A stretch of 64,000 nt of DNA from Flavobacteriaceae bacterium UBA7302. Lineage in GTDB: Bacteria; Bacteroidota; Bacteroidia; Flavobacteriales; Flavobacteriaceae. The notes under the pieces were generated by a model that saw only the letters and a list, made by a program, of their open reading frames with translations, did not search any database and was not told the origin of the DNA. The translations under genes and the position numbers were made by a program. The DNA lies in contig DKQS01000003.1 in the NCBI GenBank assembly GCA_002471825.1, positions 119,963-183,962 on the forward strand, written 5' to 3'. Every line of letters starts with the position of its first letter. The first letter of the stretch is position 1. Shown in pieces: positions 45,967 through 54,961 of the stretch.

Positions 45967-46260
45967 TTATCGTAATTTTTTTCTCATTGCTTCAGAAATG
46001 TTTTCTGCATAGACACCATAGGCATCTACCAAAGTACCCTTAATACCATCTTTAGATGAAATAGCATACAGTACACTATTGTCATCGGTACTGCTCATAC
46101 CTTCAAAACGATAGATTTCATCGACTTTAAACTCTTCAGGTTTAATTTCTATTTTAAGTGAGGCACATTCCAAACACATAGGTTTTAGGTTAAAATCGTA
46201 ACTATAGCCTCTTTGTTTTAAATCGCTAATTGCTTCTGAAAGTGTATCGTAATTCTTCAT
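45967..46260 (-). CDS. Small conserved protein (Bacteroidota family often mislabelled as phosphoribosylpyrophosphate synthetase)
   Basis: A 97-residue soluble protein with a characteristic pattern: NYDTLSEAISDLKQRGYSYDFN, given here as an outline, then MCLECASLKIEIKPEEF, a FEGMSSTDDNSVLYAISS centre and VDAYGVYAE. To my recollection this small family is widespread in Bacteroidota and is sometimes mislabelled as phosphoribosylpyrophosphate synthetase, although it has no PRTase fold. Its function is unknown; the C-x-x-C pair near 29-32 could bind metal. It lies between the secreted protein and copper ATPase genes, so a metal-related role is possible. Confidence 0.7.
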   Translation of the reverse strand: MKNYDTLSEAISDLKQRGYSYDFNLKPMCLECASLKIEIKPEEFKVDEIYRFEGMSSTDDNSVLYAISSKDGIKGTLVDAYGVYAENISEAMRKKLR

Positions 46261-46270
46261 TTTGTTTTAG

Positions 46271-46912
46271 TTATAAGTCATTGTAAAATAACTGCCATCT
46301 GCCTCTGTGAATTTTTTGAAAGGTCAACAAACCGTTATTGCTTAACTTTTCTACTACATCATAATCAAGTTGTTTGATGCGAATACCCAACGCATAGGCT
46401 TTGATATTGATTTTGGAAGCAATGGATTTTTTATTTCCATCCAGTTTCCGTTCATAAATTTTTATGTTGCTCTTTGAACCGAAGAAATTCAAGAGGCCCG
46501 AATCGAATGTCATTTTCAATTCTATATCTTCCAAGTTTTCCAAATCGTATAACTCTTTAAAATCTGTCGAGGTAGTATTGATTTCTGTTTCTTTAGCTTT
46601 GGGTTTTGCAAACGGAAATGCCATTACCATAACACTTGCTTCAGTAGGTTTGCAACGATAGGTCGTGGTGTACTTTTCTTCTGATTGCCCTTTATCATCA
46701 AACAATTCAGTAATCACCTCAATTTGATAATACCCATCTTTTTCCATTATTTCTCCAGCCTCAAACGTCTGCTTGTTAAGCAATACGCTATCTTCATCAA
46801 AATTTTCTCGAACTACAACCCTACCCGAAATCTGCCCAATAAGCATTTCAGTTTGTCCAGTCATTGTAATGCTGAATAAAGTAAGTAATACTATGAAGAC
46901 TCGTTTTTTCAT
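46271..46912 (-). CDS. Hypothetical secreted protein
   Basis: A 213-residue protein with a signal peptide (about 1-19, ending TGQ). The mature part is beta-rich, with GRVVVRENFDEDSVLL, a cysteine in TTTYRCKPTEASVMVMAF, and KIYERKLDGNKKSI. No family is recognised, but the pattern resembles periplasmic DUF3108-like or outer-membrane beta proteins. Its ATG overlaps the stop codon of the PRPP-synthetase homologue by 4 bp (ATGA), so it is co-translated with it. Confidence 0.6.
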   Translation of the reverse strand: MKKRVFIVLLTLFSITMTGQTEMLIGQISGRVVVRENFDEDSVLLNKQTFEAGEIMEKDGYYQIEVITELFDDKGQSEEKYTTTYRCKPTEASVMVMAFPFAKPKAKETEINTTSTDFKELYDLENLEDIELKMTFDSGLLNFFGSKSNIKIYERKLDGNKKSIASKINIKAYALGIRIKQLDYDVVEKLSNNGLLTFQKIHRGRWQLFYNDL

Positions 46913-47802
46913 ATATGGTGCATCAATTGTTTTACTTCTTTTGCCATTACATTACTCAAATCAATTGCATTTGATGGGTGCGGGATGGTATTGCAGGTCA
47001 CTATTTTTTCAACGCCTGAGTCCATTAGGTCTTGATAGGCATTGCCTGAAAAAACAGCGTGAATACCCACACATATTGGTGGTTTCATTCCAGCTTTTTT
47101 TAAGTGCCCTACGGTTTCAATCATTGTACGGGCGGTTGAGATAATATCATCGACCAAAACAGGCGTGGCATCTTTATATTTGTCTATATCAGGAACGGAA
47201 ACTTCTACATGACGGTCGCCGTGACGTACTTTTTGCAATACTGTAAAGGGTGCATCTGCATTTTTGGCTACTTCAGATACCCATTGCTCACTTTCCGAAT
47301 CAGGACCTATCAATACTGGATTTTTGATATGCTCTTTTATCCATTCTGAAATAGCATCTGCGGCGTGAATTACTTTGTTTGGAATGTCATAGACTTCACT
47401 CAAAGAGTGTATTCGATGTAGATGAGGGTCAACGGTAGTAATACTATCAGCAAAACCGGAAATCAGCTTTCCGAAGAACGTAGAGGTAACACCTTCGCCC
47501 TCATTAAATATTTTATCTTGTCGCATATACGCCAAGTAGGGTGCTACCAAACAGGTGCACATAGCACCTAATGATTTTGCCGTATGACTCAAAAAGTATA
47601 GCGGTAATAATTTTTCATCAGGGTCGTGTAGCGTACAGACCAAGACCACACATTTATCTTTTACGTTAGACAGTATGCGTGTGTAAGATTCGCCGTCTGG
47701 AAACTTCCGTAAAGTGGTCTTTCCTACTTCTGCATCCATTTTTGTTGCTATTAGTTCTGTTAGATCCTCGTTTCCCGGAAGGCTGAATAATATAGTTTTC
47801 AT
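46909..47802 (-). CDS. prs: Ribose-phosphate pyrophosphokinase (PRPP synthetase) homologue
   Basis: A 297-residue PRTase-fold kinase. It has the N-terminal Prs half with LRKFPDGESYTRI, the catalytic TTVDPHLHR region, the flexible-loop Lys-Arg in KVRHGDRHVEV and the PRPP loop VDDIISTARTM. Its length is near the archaeal class (about 285-300) and shorter than the usual bacterial Prs (about 315). Normal Prs makes PRPP from ribose 5-phosphate and ATP. Sitting beside an AMP phosphorylase and apart from housekeeping genes, it may link ribose phosphates from nucleotide breakdown to PRPP (inference). Confidence 0.82.
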   Translation of the reverse strand: MKTILFSLPGNEDLTELIATKMDAEVGKTTLRKFPDGESYTRILSNVKDKCVVLVCTLHDPDEKLLPLYFLSHTAKSLGAMCTCLVAPYLAYMRQDKIFNEGEGVTSTFFGKLISGFADSITTVDPHLHRIHSLSEVYDIPNKVIHAADAISEWIKEHIKNPVLIGPDSESEQWVSEVAKNADAPFTVLQKVRHGDRHVEVSVPDIDKYKDATPVLVDDIISTARTMIETVGHLKKAGMKPPICVGIHAVFSGNAYQDLMDSGVEKIVTCNTIPHPSNAIDLSNVMAKEVKQLMHHI

Positions 47803-47809
47803 TTTGTTT

Positions 47810-49312
47810 TTATTTAATGGTTATGATATCGTTATGGCGATTTTTGTATTCTAAAGCATAGTTTAGCTCACCCTGCGATTCTGCAAAAAGCGTGTATAGT
47901 AAGCCGTCTTTTTCAACTTTGTTATTTAAATGGACGTTCAATAAAATTCCCGCAGATTTAGATTGGGGTGCACCTGAAAGTTTTGCGAGCTTCGCTATCT
48001 TTCTATTGTCAATACGCTTTAAAATACCGGAAGTCTCCGCTCTGATTTCTGTTTTATAAGGTGCCAAAACAGGTTGTGTAAAGCGTCCCTGAGCTTTACA
48101 AATGGCAAGAAATTTTTCGTAGGCCTTTCCAGATGTAAGTATCTCTTTGGCAGTTTCCATTCCTTTTCCTTTTTCGACCTTTCCTGAAAGTTCTAACAGT
48201 TCGCCAGCCAACAGCACAACACGTTCTTTTAAGTCCTTTGGTGCATTTTCTTCATTTTTTAGCACATTTAATATATCGATAGCTTCTAAAGTTGGGCCGA
48301 TGCCATAGCCTACGGGTTGAGTGCCATCCGTTATTACCACTTTCACGTTGAGGCCTATGGCATCACCCACAGTTTCCATATGGTTTTGTAGTTTTTTCGC
48401 CATTTCCACACTTCGTACCTTGGCTGTTTCACCCACAGGTATGTCAATAACAACGTGAGTAGAACCTGCTGCTGCCTTTTTAGATAATACCGAGGCTATG
48501 AGTTGCCCTTCACTATCAATATCCAATGCTTTTTCAATTTTAATGAGCACATCATCTGCGGGACTTAGTTGGGCAGTACCACCCCAAACAAAACAGCCAC
48601 CTTCTTGATTTACTACGGTCTCTATCTCGTCAGCAGAAAGTGTAACGTTGGTGAGAACTTCCATGGTGTCAGCCGTACCTGCTGGAGATGTAATGGCTCG
48701 GGACGATGTTTTGGGCATTGTAAGTCCGTACGCAGCAACTATAGCAACTACCAAGGGTGTGGTTCTATTGCCTGGTAATCCGCCAATACAATGTTTATCG
48801 ACGACAATTTCTTTATTCCAATTCAATTGCTTTCCAGAGGTAATCATAGATTTTGTAAGGTCGGATATTTCATCAATATCCATTCGGTCACCTGCACAGG
48901 CTGTTATAAATGCTGAAAGATGGATGTTGGAATAATCACCTTCAACGATGTCCGTGATAATTTGATTGTAGGCGCTGTAATCTAGTTTTTGGTTATAGAT
49001 TTTTGCCCTGACGTGACTTAACGATTCGATAGGTTCCAAATGGGAAACGTACAATGTGTCATTGTCGAAAAGATTCAACTTTTTTGCAGCAGCGTCTGAT
49101 AGACCTATTTCATTGGTTAGCAGGATATCTGAGTTTATAACGTTAAGGCTCGCGACAATGGAATGGGTTGCGGTAGAAACCCTAATTCTGGTCAATGCCT
49201 CAAAGCCCTCTGAAATACAGACGTGGCAATCTTCACGCATATACACTACATTTTCGTTTTGGGTATAAATTCCTAGATGCTTGTATTTTAATATGTTTGA
49301 ATGTTGTTCCAT
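47810..49312 (-). CDS. deoA: AMP phosphorylase / thymidine-phosphorylase family enzyme, archaeal-type
   Basis: A 500-residue enzyme. The core motifs of the family are present: HCIGGLPGNRTTPL, the nucleoside/phosphate motif KTSSRAITSPAGTADTME and GGTAQLSPADD. It is about 60 residues longer than the usual thymidine phosphorylase. The extra N-terminal domain (about 1-90, YKHLGIYTQNENVVYMRE) is characteristic of archaeal AMP phosphorylases, which convert NMP and phosphate to base and ribose 1,5-bisphosphate. The gene is packed 7 bp before the Prs homologue and 3 bp after the beta-CASP gene. NMP specificity is inferred from length and family resemblance. Confidence 0.85.
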   Translation of the reverse strand: MEQHSNILKYKHLGIYTQNENVVYMREDCHVCISEGFEALTRIRVSTATHSIVASLNVINSDILLTNEIGLSDAAAKKLNLFDNDTLYVSHLEPIESLSHVRAKIYNQKLDYSAYNQIITDIVEGDYSNIHLSAFITACAGDRMDIDEISDLTKSMITSGKQLNWNKEIVVDKHCIGGLPGNRTTPLVVAIVAAYGLTMPKTSSRAITSPAGTADTMEVLTNVTLSADEIETVVNQEGGCFVWGGTAQLSPADDVLIKIEKALDIDSEGQLIASVLSKKAAAGSTHVVIDIPVGETAKVRSVEMAKKLQNHMETVGDAIGLNVKVVITDGTQPVGYGIGPTLEAIDILNVLKNEENAPKDLKERVVLLAGELLELSGKVEKGKGMETAKEILTSGKAYEKFLAICKAQGRFTQPVLAPYKTEIRAETSGILKRIDNRKIAKLAKLSGAPQSKSAGILLNVHLNNKVEKDGLLYTLFAESQGELNYALEYKNRHNDIITIK

Positions 49313-49315
49313 AGT

Positions 49316-50692
49316 TTATTCTATTTCTTCAATGCTATATAATTGTGGGATTTCCGAGTTCCAACCATACGTTTCCTTGATGCCTTTTTGCAATGCTTCC
49401 GCACTTTCTTTTTCACCGTGTACGATAAAAATTCGCTTTGGTTTGTTTCGTATCTCACTCATCCAATTCATAAGTTCTTTATGGTCTGCGTGTGCAGATA
49501 GTCCCTCAATTTCAGCTACCTGCATTTTAAAAGGCACCCATTTCCCGTACACTTTTAATTCCTTGTCGCCTTCCAACAATTTCCTGCCACGTGTTCCTTC
49601 AGCTTGATAACCTACAAATAGCAAGGTGTTATTGGGGTTTTGGGCTTGGGTTTCAAGATAGTTGAGCATTCGACCTCCTGTAAGCATTCCGCTTCCTGCA
49701 ATCACAATTTTTGGTTTGTTGTCGGTTCTTAATTCCATAGTTTCCCGATAACTACTTACAACCTTGAAATGCGAGCACATTTCATCACATTCATTGTCCT
49801 CTAATCTGTGCCAATCTCTTGTGCGATGGAAGAGTTCCAATACGTTAGCGCCCATTGGGCTATCCATTATCATTTGAACTTTTGGGATTTTATCTTCCTT
49901 TAATAATCTCCAGAAAATAAGCATCATCAGTTGGGCACGTTCCACTGAAAAGCTTGGAACAAACAGGCTACCACCTTTATTTATGGTGTCATTTACTAAT
50001 TTTTCAATCTGCGGAATGGCCTCTTCTTCTTCAGGATGAAATCTTCCACCATAGGTGGATTCAATAAATAATACATCAGCCTTTGTTGGTTTTAAAGGTG
50101 GGTATAAGAGCAAATCATTAGTCCTACCGATGTCACCTGAAAAAACAAAGTGTTTTCCGTGTATATCCAACTCAATATAAGTAGCACCAAGAATGTGTCC
50201 GTTGTACTGAAATCGTGCCTTTACATCCTTGAGAATAGGTAGCCATTGCGAAGGTGGTATCCCTTTAAAACGAGGTACGGTTTTTTCAACATCGTTTAAG
50301 GTGTACAAAGGTTCTGCAGGACTGTGTTTGGAATACCCCTCTTTATTGGCACGTTCAGCCTCCTGTTCTTGTATTTTTGCACTATCGTTCAGTATGATTT
50401 TAGCAATATCCAGCGTAGGATTGGTACCAAAGATGGCACCCTTGAAACCTTGTTTGACCAATCTTGGCAAATATCCCGTATGGTCCATATGACCGTGGGT
50501 AAGCAAGACTGCATCAATTTCCGAAACATCGACGGGCGGATATTCCCAGTTTTTGAGACGCAATTCCTTTAGCCCTTGAAAAAGTCCGCAGTCTATGAGT
50601 ATTTTTCTCTCTCCGGTATCTACTAAATATTTTGAACCAGTTACCGTTCCCGCTGCGCCCAAAAAGTGAATATTTATTTTAGTGTTGTTCAT
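49316..50692 (-). CDS. MBL-fold beta-CASP ribonuclease-like protein
   Basis: A 458-residue metallo-beta-lactamase protein with LLTHGHMDHTGYLPRL (HxHxDH) and HILGATYIELD. A beta-CASP region follows, with FVPSFSVERAQLM, motif B-like GSGMLTGGRML and a C-terminal LSAHADHKELM and FIVHGEKESA. This is the architecture of CPSF73-like and archaeal/bacterial RNase J-like RNA nucleases. If active it would degrade RNA to nucleoside monophosphates, the substrate of the phosphorylase encoded 3 bp downstream. The link is inference, but the pairing is striking. Confidence 0.9.
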   Translation of the reverse strand: MNNTKINIHFLGAAGTVTGSKYLVDTGERKILIDCGLFQGLKELRLKNWEYPPVDVSEIDAVLLTHGHMDHTGYLPRLVKQGFKGAIFGTNPTLDIAKIILNDSAKIQEQEAERANKEGYSKHSPAEPLYTLNDVEKTVPRFKGIPPSQWLPILKDVKARFQYNGHILGATYIELDIHGKHFVFSGDIGRTNDLLLYPPLKPTKADVLFIESTYGGRFHPEEEEAIPQIEKLVNDTINKGGSLFVPSFSVERAQLMMLIFWRLLKEDKIPKVQMIMDSPMGANVLELFHRTRDWHRLEDNECDEMCSHFKVVSSYRETMELRTDNKPKIVIAGSGMLTGGRMLNYLETQAQNPNNTLLFVGYQAEGTRGRKLLEGDKELKVYGKWVPFKMQVAEIEGLSAHADHKELMNWMSEIRNKPKRIFIVHGEKESAEALQKGIKETYGWNSEIPQLYSIEEIE

Positions 50693-50707
50693 TGATATGG
50701 TCTTTAT

Positions 50708-50962
50708 TTAGTGTCCACCACAGCAGGAAGGTGTATTCCCTTTGTCTTGGGTTGATTTGTATAATTCTACTATTTCATTATATAAATTTCGCGAATCTTC
50801 TTTGATGTAAAGGGCGACTTTTTTAATGGATGTAGGTTCAAAATCAACCATATCCAATAGTATTTCCAAGGCTTCTTCGAGAAGCTTTGGGTCATCTTCC
50901 AGTGCTTCGTAAAACGGTTCAAAATCCAAGTTGTTCTGTTGTTCTAATTCTTCAGTTTTCAT
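50708..50962 (-). CDS. Small acidic protein with a CCGGH C-terminus
   Basis: An 84-residue soluble protein, acidic and helical, ending TPSCCGGH. The vicinal cysteines and final histidine look like a metal- or redox-active tail. Residues 15-55 form two amphipathic helices (EALEDDPKLLEEALEILLDM). It is not recognised by me. It lies 12 bp after the ATP-cone gene and 15 bp before the beta-CASP gene, and is therefore co-transcribed with both; it may be an adaptor or metal-delivery protein. Confidence 0.65.
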   Translation of the reverse strand: MKTEELEQQNNLDFEPFYEALEDDPKLLEEALEILLDMVDFEPTSIKKVALYIKEDSRNLYNEIVELYKSTQDKGNTPSCCGGH

Positions 50963-50974
50963 AAGTTTTATTTT

Positions 50975-51817
50975 TTAATGGGTTTTACATAAGGCTTCGG
51001 AATCCTCCAAAATTTTTTTGTGCCTTGTTTTATCTACTCCGATTTCATTTAATAAAGTAGGTGTTTCGTGTAGCTCTTTGCAGAGCACAATGCCTTTATC
51101 CAATAATTTTGTTTTTTCGGCTTTAGTAATTGTTGTCAATGCCGTTAAGGGATGTAAGCCAGATTGGTCTATTCTATCCTTAAGACCGTTTCCCTTTGGG
51201 TAATCCCAACTGGTCATTAGTAATCCAACACATTGGCCATATTGTATGGCATCAGTTGTAAAGCGGGTGTTGGTGTACACTCCACCTTGATGAAACTTTG
51301 TGTTGTGGCCTTTTTGGCGTTCCCACTGTTTTTCTACATCTAGAAATCTGGAATTGATATATAAGGGGATTTTTACATTGCAAAACCGTCCTTGGTCGCT
51401 GTGGTATTTGCACTCAATCATATAATGGTAATTATCCTTTTGGGCTATTACATCTATTTCGTGCTGTACGCAGTTACCCTGTACAATAACACCAACCTGT
51501 GTTGAAAAACCTTCCTGTTCCATTAATTTGCCTACCAACTTTTCAAAAGGAAAACCGGAAGGCCCTAATTCCATTATGGCTTTTTTTAGTTTGTATTTTG
51601 AAGCACTTACCCTCGATTTTCGTTTAAGCATATTAAAGGCTGTCTGATAGATTTTTTTTGTGGTTATACCATCGTATATAGTGTCTTTAATATGTTCAAC
51701 AATTTCTTCAATTACTACGTCACTTGCCTTTGCACGCCTTAACGAATTGATGAGTTTTTCGCTTTTGAATGGTACTACATCACCCGAATATTTTATTATG
51801 TTTATGGACTCGTTCAT
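50975..51817 (-). CDS. ATP-cone plus restriction-endonuclease-like protein
   Basis: A 280-residue protein. Residues about 5-88 match the ATP-cone, the nucleotide-sensing domain of ribonucleotide reductases and NrdR (IIKYSGDVVPFKSEKLINSL, then TAFNMLKRKSR). Residues about 90-190 form a PD-(D/E)XK fold with E92, HEIDVIA (D122) and MIECKYH (E135, K137). The C-terminal part (190-280) is not recognised. The domain pair suggests a nuclease whose activity depends on the ATP/dATP level. It lies 3 bp before the next gene's stop codon in the operon. The target (DNA or RNA) is unknown. Confidence 0.82.
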   Translation of the reverse strand: MNESINIIKYSGDVVPFKSEKLINSLRRAKASDVVIEEIVEHIKDTIYDGITTKKIYQTAFNMLKRKSRVSASKYKLKKAIMELGPSGFPFEKLVGKLMEQEGFSTQVGVIVQGNCVQHEIDVIAQKDNYHYMIECKYHSDQGRFCNVKIPLYINSRFLDVEKQWERQKGHNTKFHQGGVYTNTRFTTDAIQYGQCVGLLMTSWDYPKGNGLKDRIDQSGLHPLTALTTITKAEKTKLLDKGIVLCKELHETPTLLNEIGVDKTRHKKILEDSEALCKTH

Positions 51818-51820
51818 TGC

Positions 51821-52651
51821 CTAAATATGTATTGTCATTACAGGTAAAGTGGAATGGTTTGTAACACCTTCGGCAATACTTTTTGAAAATAGACTTAAAA
51901 ACCCTGTTTTACCGTGTGTGACCATTGCTATTAAATCTGTTGGTTGTTGCTCTACAAACGTATTAATGCCAGTTTCCACTGAGGGTTCATTATAGACAGC
52001 CATTGAATAGTTCTTCAATTCCGGAAAGTTTTGTAACATTTTTTCAATAGGGTCTAGGCCAAGCTCTATGCTATTGAAATCCGTTTCGGTATTGATGCTC
52101 AATAAGTGTATGCGCGCATTACATTTATCAGCGATGGATATCACTTGTTTAAAAGCATCTGTTATATCCTCTTCAAAATTTGAAACAAAAACAATATTCT
52201 TAAACGGAAAATTGACTTCTTCATCTTTTACCACAATGACCGGTGCATTGGCTTTTCGTACAATTTGCTCTACATTGCTACCTCTTATTTCTCTAATGAC
52301 GCCTTTGGTTCCACTACTTCCCGTAATAATAAAATCGTGGTGATAATGGGTTGAATGGTCTAAAATATCGCCTTGGTCAGCATCAAATTGTAAGAACCTT
52401 CGACACTTTAATCCCTCACGTTCTGCTGTTTTTTCAAGTTCTCTTAAAGCCGATTTTGCTTTACCTATTTGTTTTAATGTTTCAGGATAGCGTTTTTCCT
52501 TTTCTTTGTCCAGTTTTACCCAATCTACTGGGGTTTTCATAAGGTGTAGAAAGTGAATTTCGGAATTGTATAACTTTGCCATTTCTATACCAAGGCGTGC
52601 TGCTTTATTGCAATTTTCTGAAAAATCGGTTGGTACTAATATGTTTTTCAT
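51821..52651 (-). CDS. Tandem universal stress protein
   Basis: A 276-residue two-domain Usp. The first domain starts NILVPTDFSENCNKAA and has the nucleotide motif G-x2-G-x9-G-S in GSSGTKGV … IRGSN (about 112-126). The second domain ends with MVTHGKTGFLSLFSKS, a related but shorter loop. It is the second Usp protein on this strand with Usp 60813, and sits 3 bp before the ATP-cone gene. Expected to bind ATP and respond to energy stress. Confidence 0.9.
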   Translation of the reverse strand: MKNILVPTDFSENCNKAARLGIEMAKLYNSEIHFLHLMKTPVDWVKLDKEKEKRYPETLKQIGKAKSALRELEKTAEREGLKCRRFLQFDADQGDILDHSTHYHHDFIITGSSGTKGVIREIRGSNVEQIVRKANAPVIVVKDEEVNFPFKNIVFVSNFEEDITDAFKQVISIADKCNARIHLLSINTETDFNSIELGLDPIEKMLQNFPELKNYSMAVYNEPSVETGINTFVEQQPTDLIAMVTHGKTGFLSLFSKSIAEGVTNHSTLPVMTIHI

Positions 52652-52680
52652 TTTTTGATGGTTTATAATTTCTATATTTT

Positions 52681-53676
52681 TTAGTTTAAGTTAACTTCAT
52701 TTCCAGAAGCTACTTTGTTTTCAAAACAGTTTAAATTGTATATTGTAGTGTCTGCAATGTTTTTTAATGCGGTCTCGGTTAAAAAAGCTTGATGGCTAGT
52801 AATAAGAACATTATTAAAAGTCATCAATCTGGCGATGACATCATCTTGTAAAATGGTATCAGAGTGGTCTTCAAAAAACAATCCTTCTTCCTCTTCGTAA
52901 ACATCCATCCCGAAATATCCAATTTTACCCGATTTCAAACCTTCAATTGCGGCTTTGGTATCAACCAAACCACCTCGGCTTGTGTTAATGAGCATAACAC
53001 CTTTTTTCATTAAGGCTATGTGTTCAGTATCAATGAGGTGCTGCGTCGATGGCATCAATGGAACGTGTAGGCTAATGATATCTGCTTGCTTGCAGATAGT
53101 AGTACAGTTTGTATAAATTACATTATAGGAATTAATTAGATTTTCATCCTCAATAACATCTTGGGCAAGTATTTTACAGCCAAAACCGTGAAGTATTTTT
53201 ACAAGTACTGCACCAATTTTCCCTGTCCCTATGACACCTACCGTTTTACCGTTTAGGTCAAACCCTGTAAGCCCGTTCAATGAAAAATTTTGTTCCCGAA
53301 CCCTATTGTGTGCTCTAATTATTTTTCGATTTAGTGCTAGAATGAGAGCCAAAGTATATTCTGCAATAGCATATGGTGAGTAGGCTGGTACGCGAGCTAC
53401 TTTTAGCCCTAGTTTATCAGCTTTTTTTAAATCAACGTGATTGAATCCTGCTGAACGTAATGCGATGTATTCAATACCCTGTTGGTACAACTCATCTAAG
53501 ACATCAGCAGAGGCATCATCGTTTGAAAATAGTGCAATGGCTTTAGAGCCTCTCGCTAATCTTGCTGTTTCTTTGGTAAGCCTGTACTCCAGAAAATATA
53601 ACTCGTGCTTACCGTTGTTTGCCTTTATAAGTGAAGGTTTGTCAAATTTATGCGTACTGAATATGGTTGTTTTCAT
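52681..53676 (-). CDS. ldhA: D-lactate dehydrogenase / 2-hydroxyacid dehydrogenase
   Basis: A 331-residue enzyme of the D-2-hydroxyacid dehydrogenase family. The NAD motif is GVIGTGKIGAVLVKIL. The catalytic Arg is in LINTSRGGLVDTKA, with Asp/Glu in GYFGMDVYEEE and the catalytic His in ITSHQAFLTETAL. Overall it matches the fermentative D-lactate dehydrogenase LdhA closely in length (329) and motif order. It would reduce pyruvate to D-lactate with NADH, a NAD+-regenerating step that fits the glycolytic genes upstream in the operon. Confidence 0.87.
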   Translation of the reverse strand: MKTTIFSTHKFDKPSLIKANNGKHELYFLEYRLTKETARLARGSKAIALFSNDDASADVLDELYQQGIEYIALRSAGFNHVDLKKADKLGLKVARVPAYSPYAIAEYTLALILALNRKIIRAHNRVREQNFSLNGLTGFDLNGKTVGVIGTGKIGAVLVKILHGFGCKILAQDVIEDENLINSYNVIYTNCTTICKQADIISLHVPLMPSTQHLIDTEHIALMKKGVMLINTSRGGLVDTKAAIEGLKSGKIGYFGMDVYEEEEGLFFEDHSDTILQDDVIARLMTFNNVLITSHQAFLTETALKNIADTTIYNLNCFENKVASGNEVNLN

Positions 53677-53686
53677 CTTACAATAA

Positions 53687-54955
53687 TTAAATTCCTGACT
53701 GTATTAAAATATATGCTATACCTACCAGGGCAACCGTTCCAAAAACTCCCATCACCAGTTTCCCTGTTTTTTTTGAACCTTTAAAATAGGTAATGCCCAG
53801 TTTCACAATCATATTACTAATAGTTGCTGTTATAATGACATTGGTGGCAAGGGCGAGTTTGTCTTCCAAAGACCCAAATTTTGCCATACTTATAGTGATT
53901 GCATCCGTATCTGCTAATCCGGCAATTAGGGCTGAAAAATATAAACCACTTTCTCCGAAAAATTGATTTCCATAAAAAACAGCAAATAAAATTGCCAAGT
54001 AAATAGCACCAAACCCAAGGGCATTCCAGATATTGAGAGGATTACCAAGGTTGATAGCTGTCTTTGATACTTCAGTATTCTTTCTGATAAATAAGATGGC
54101 ACTTATCAAACAGATCAATGTTAGGATGGTAAATGGAATAGCTATATAAGAAAGTATGGCACTATTGAAAATATAAGCCAATACTGCAAGCCTTGGAAAC
54201 ATTATAGCGGAAGCTATAATGATACCGGCAGCATATTCTTTAGAAAGTTCAGGCGATTCCTTGCTTCGCGCAGCATATATCCACGATACTGCTGTACTTG
54301 AAATCAATCCTCCTAAAATTGCAGTAAGTAGAATACCACGCTTAGAGCCTACGTATTTCACCAAAAAGTAGCCGATGAAATTCAGAAAAGAGACAATCAC
54401 TATAATGGCTCCAATCTCAAAAGGGTTCAGCAAACCTTCCGGTCCGTAGTCTTGATTTGGTAAGAAAGGCAAAATAAGTAGCGTAATTATTGAAAACTTA
54501 ATGAAAGCGAATAATTCTTCTGAAGTAATATTCTTAATAAATGTTTTAAAGGTTGTCTTTAATGATAATAATGTAACCACCACCACTGCGGTAGCAACGG
54601 CCTCTTTGTGCAAGTGATTAGCTACCATAATACCAAGAATTAGCGTGGCAAACAACGCCAAATTAGTAGTAATGCCCGTCATTACGTGCTTTTGTACCAT
54701 TGAGATATGACTCAAAGCCAAAAACAATAAGAATGCGGCTGCAGTAATAATAACTAACCAAGGCGTATAGGTTGTCGAAAGATTTCCTAAAATGAATCCA
54801 ATGATAGCCATAATTGGAAATGTTCGAATTCCTGCAAATCCATGCTCATCCTTTAGTTTGTCATATTCACGTTCTAATCCAAGAATGAGACCGATTCCTA
54901 CACTAATCAGAATTCCAAGTATAAAAGGGTTAATATTTTCTAAAGTTTTTATCAT
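53687..54955 (-). CDS. MgtC/SapB-DUF4010 membrane protein
   Basis: A 422-residue integral membrane protein with about 12 hydrophobic helices. The N-terminal part has the MgtC/SapB signature (LGLEREYDKLKDEHGFAGIRT), and the C-terminal half matches the DUF4010 type. MgtC proteins are linked to Mg2+ limitation and inhibition of ATP synthase, so in this operon it may modulate energy metabolism under stress; this is inference. Its start lies 6 bp after the stop codon of the phosphofructokinase gene. Confidence 0.85.
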   Translation of the reverse strand: MIKTLENINPFILGILISVGIGLILGLEREYDKLKDEHGFAGIRTFPIMAIIGFILGNLSTTYTPWLVIITAAAFLLFLALSHISMVQKHVMTGITTNLALFATLILGIMVANHLHKEAVATAVVVVTLLSLKTTFKTFIKNITSEELFAFIKFSIITLLILPFLPNQDYGPEGLLNPFEIGAIIVIVSFLNFIGYFLVKYVGSKRGILLTAILGGLISSTAVSWIYAARSKESPELSKEYAAGIIIASAIMFPRLAVLAYIFNSAILSYIAIPFTILTLICLISAILFIRKNTEVSKTAINLGNPLNIWNALGFGAIYLAILFAVFYGNQFFGESGLYFSALIAGLADTDAITISMAKFGSLEDKLALATNVIITATISNMIVKLGITYFKGSKKTGKLVMGVFGTVALVGIAYILIQSGI

Positions 54956-54961
54956 AAGTAC

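Noticed and set aside
47810..49312. Complete archaeal AMP-RubisCO pathway
   Set aside because: Neither a ribose-1,5-bisphosphate isomerase nor a RubisCO gene is present in the window, so only the first step is supported.
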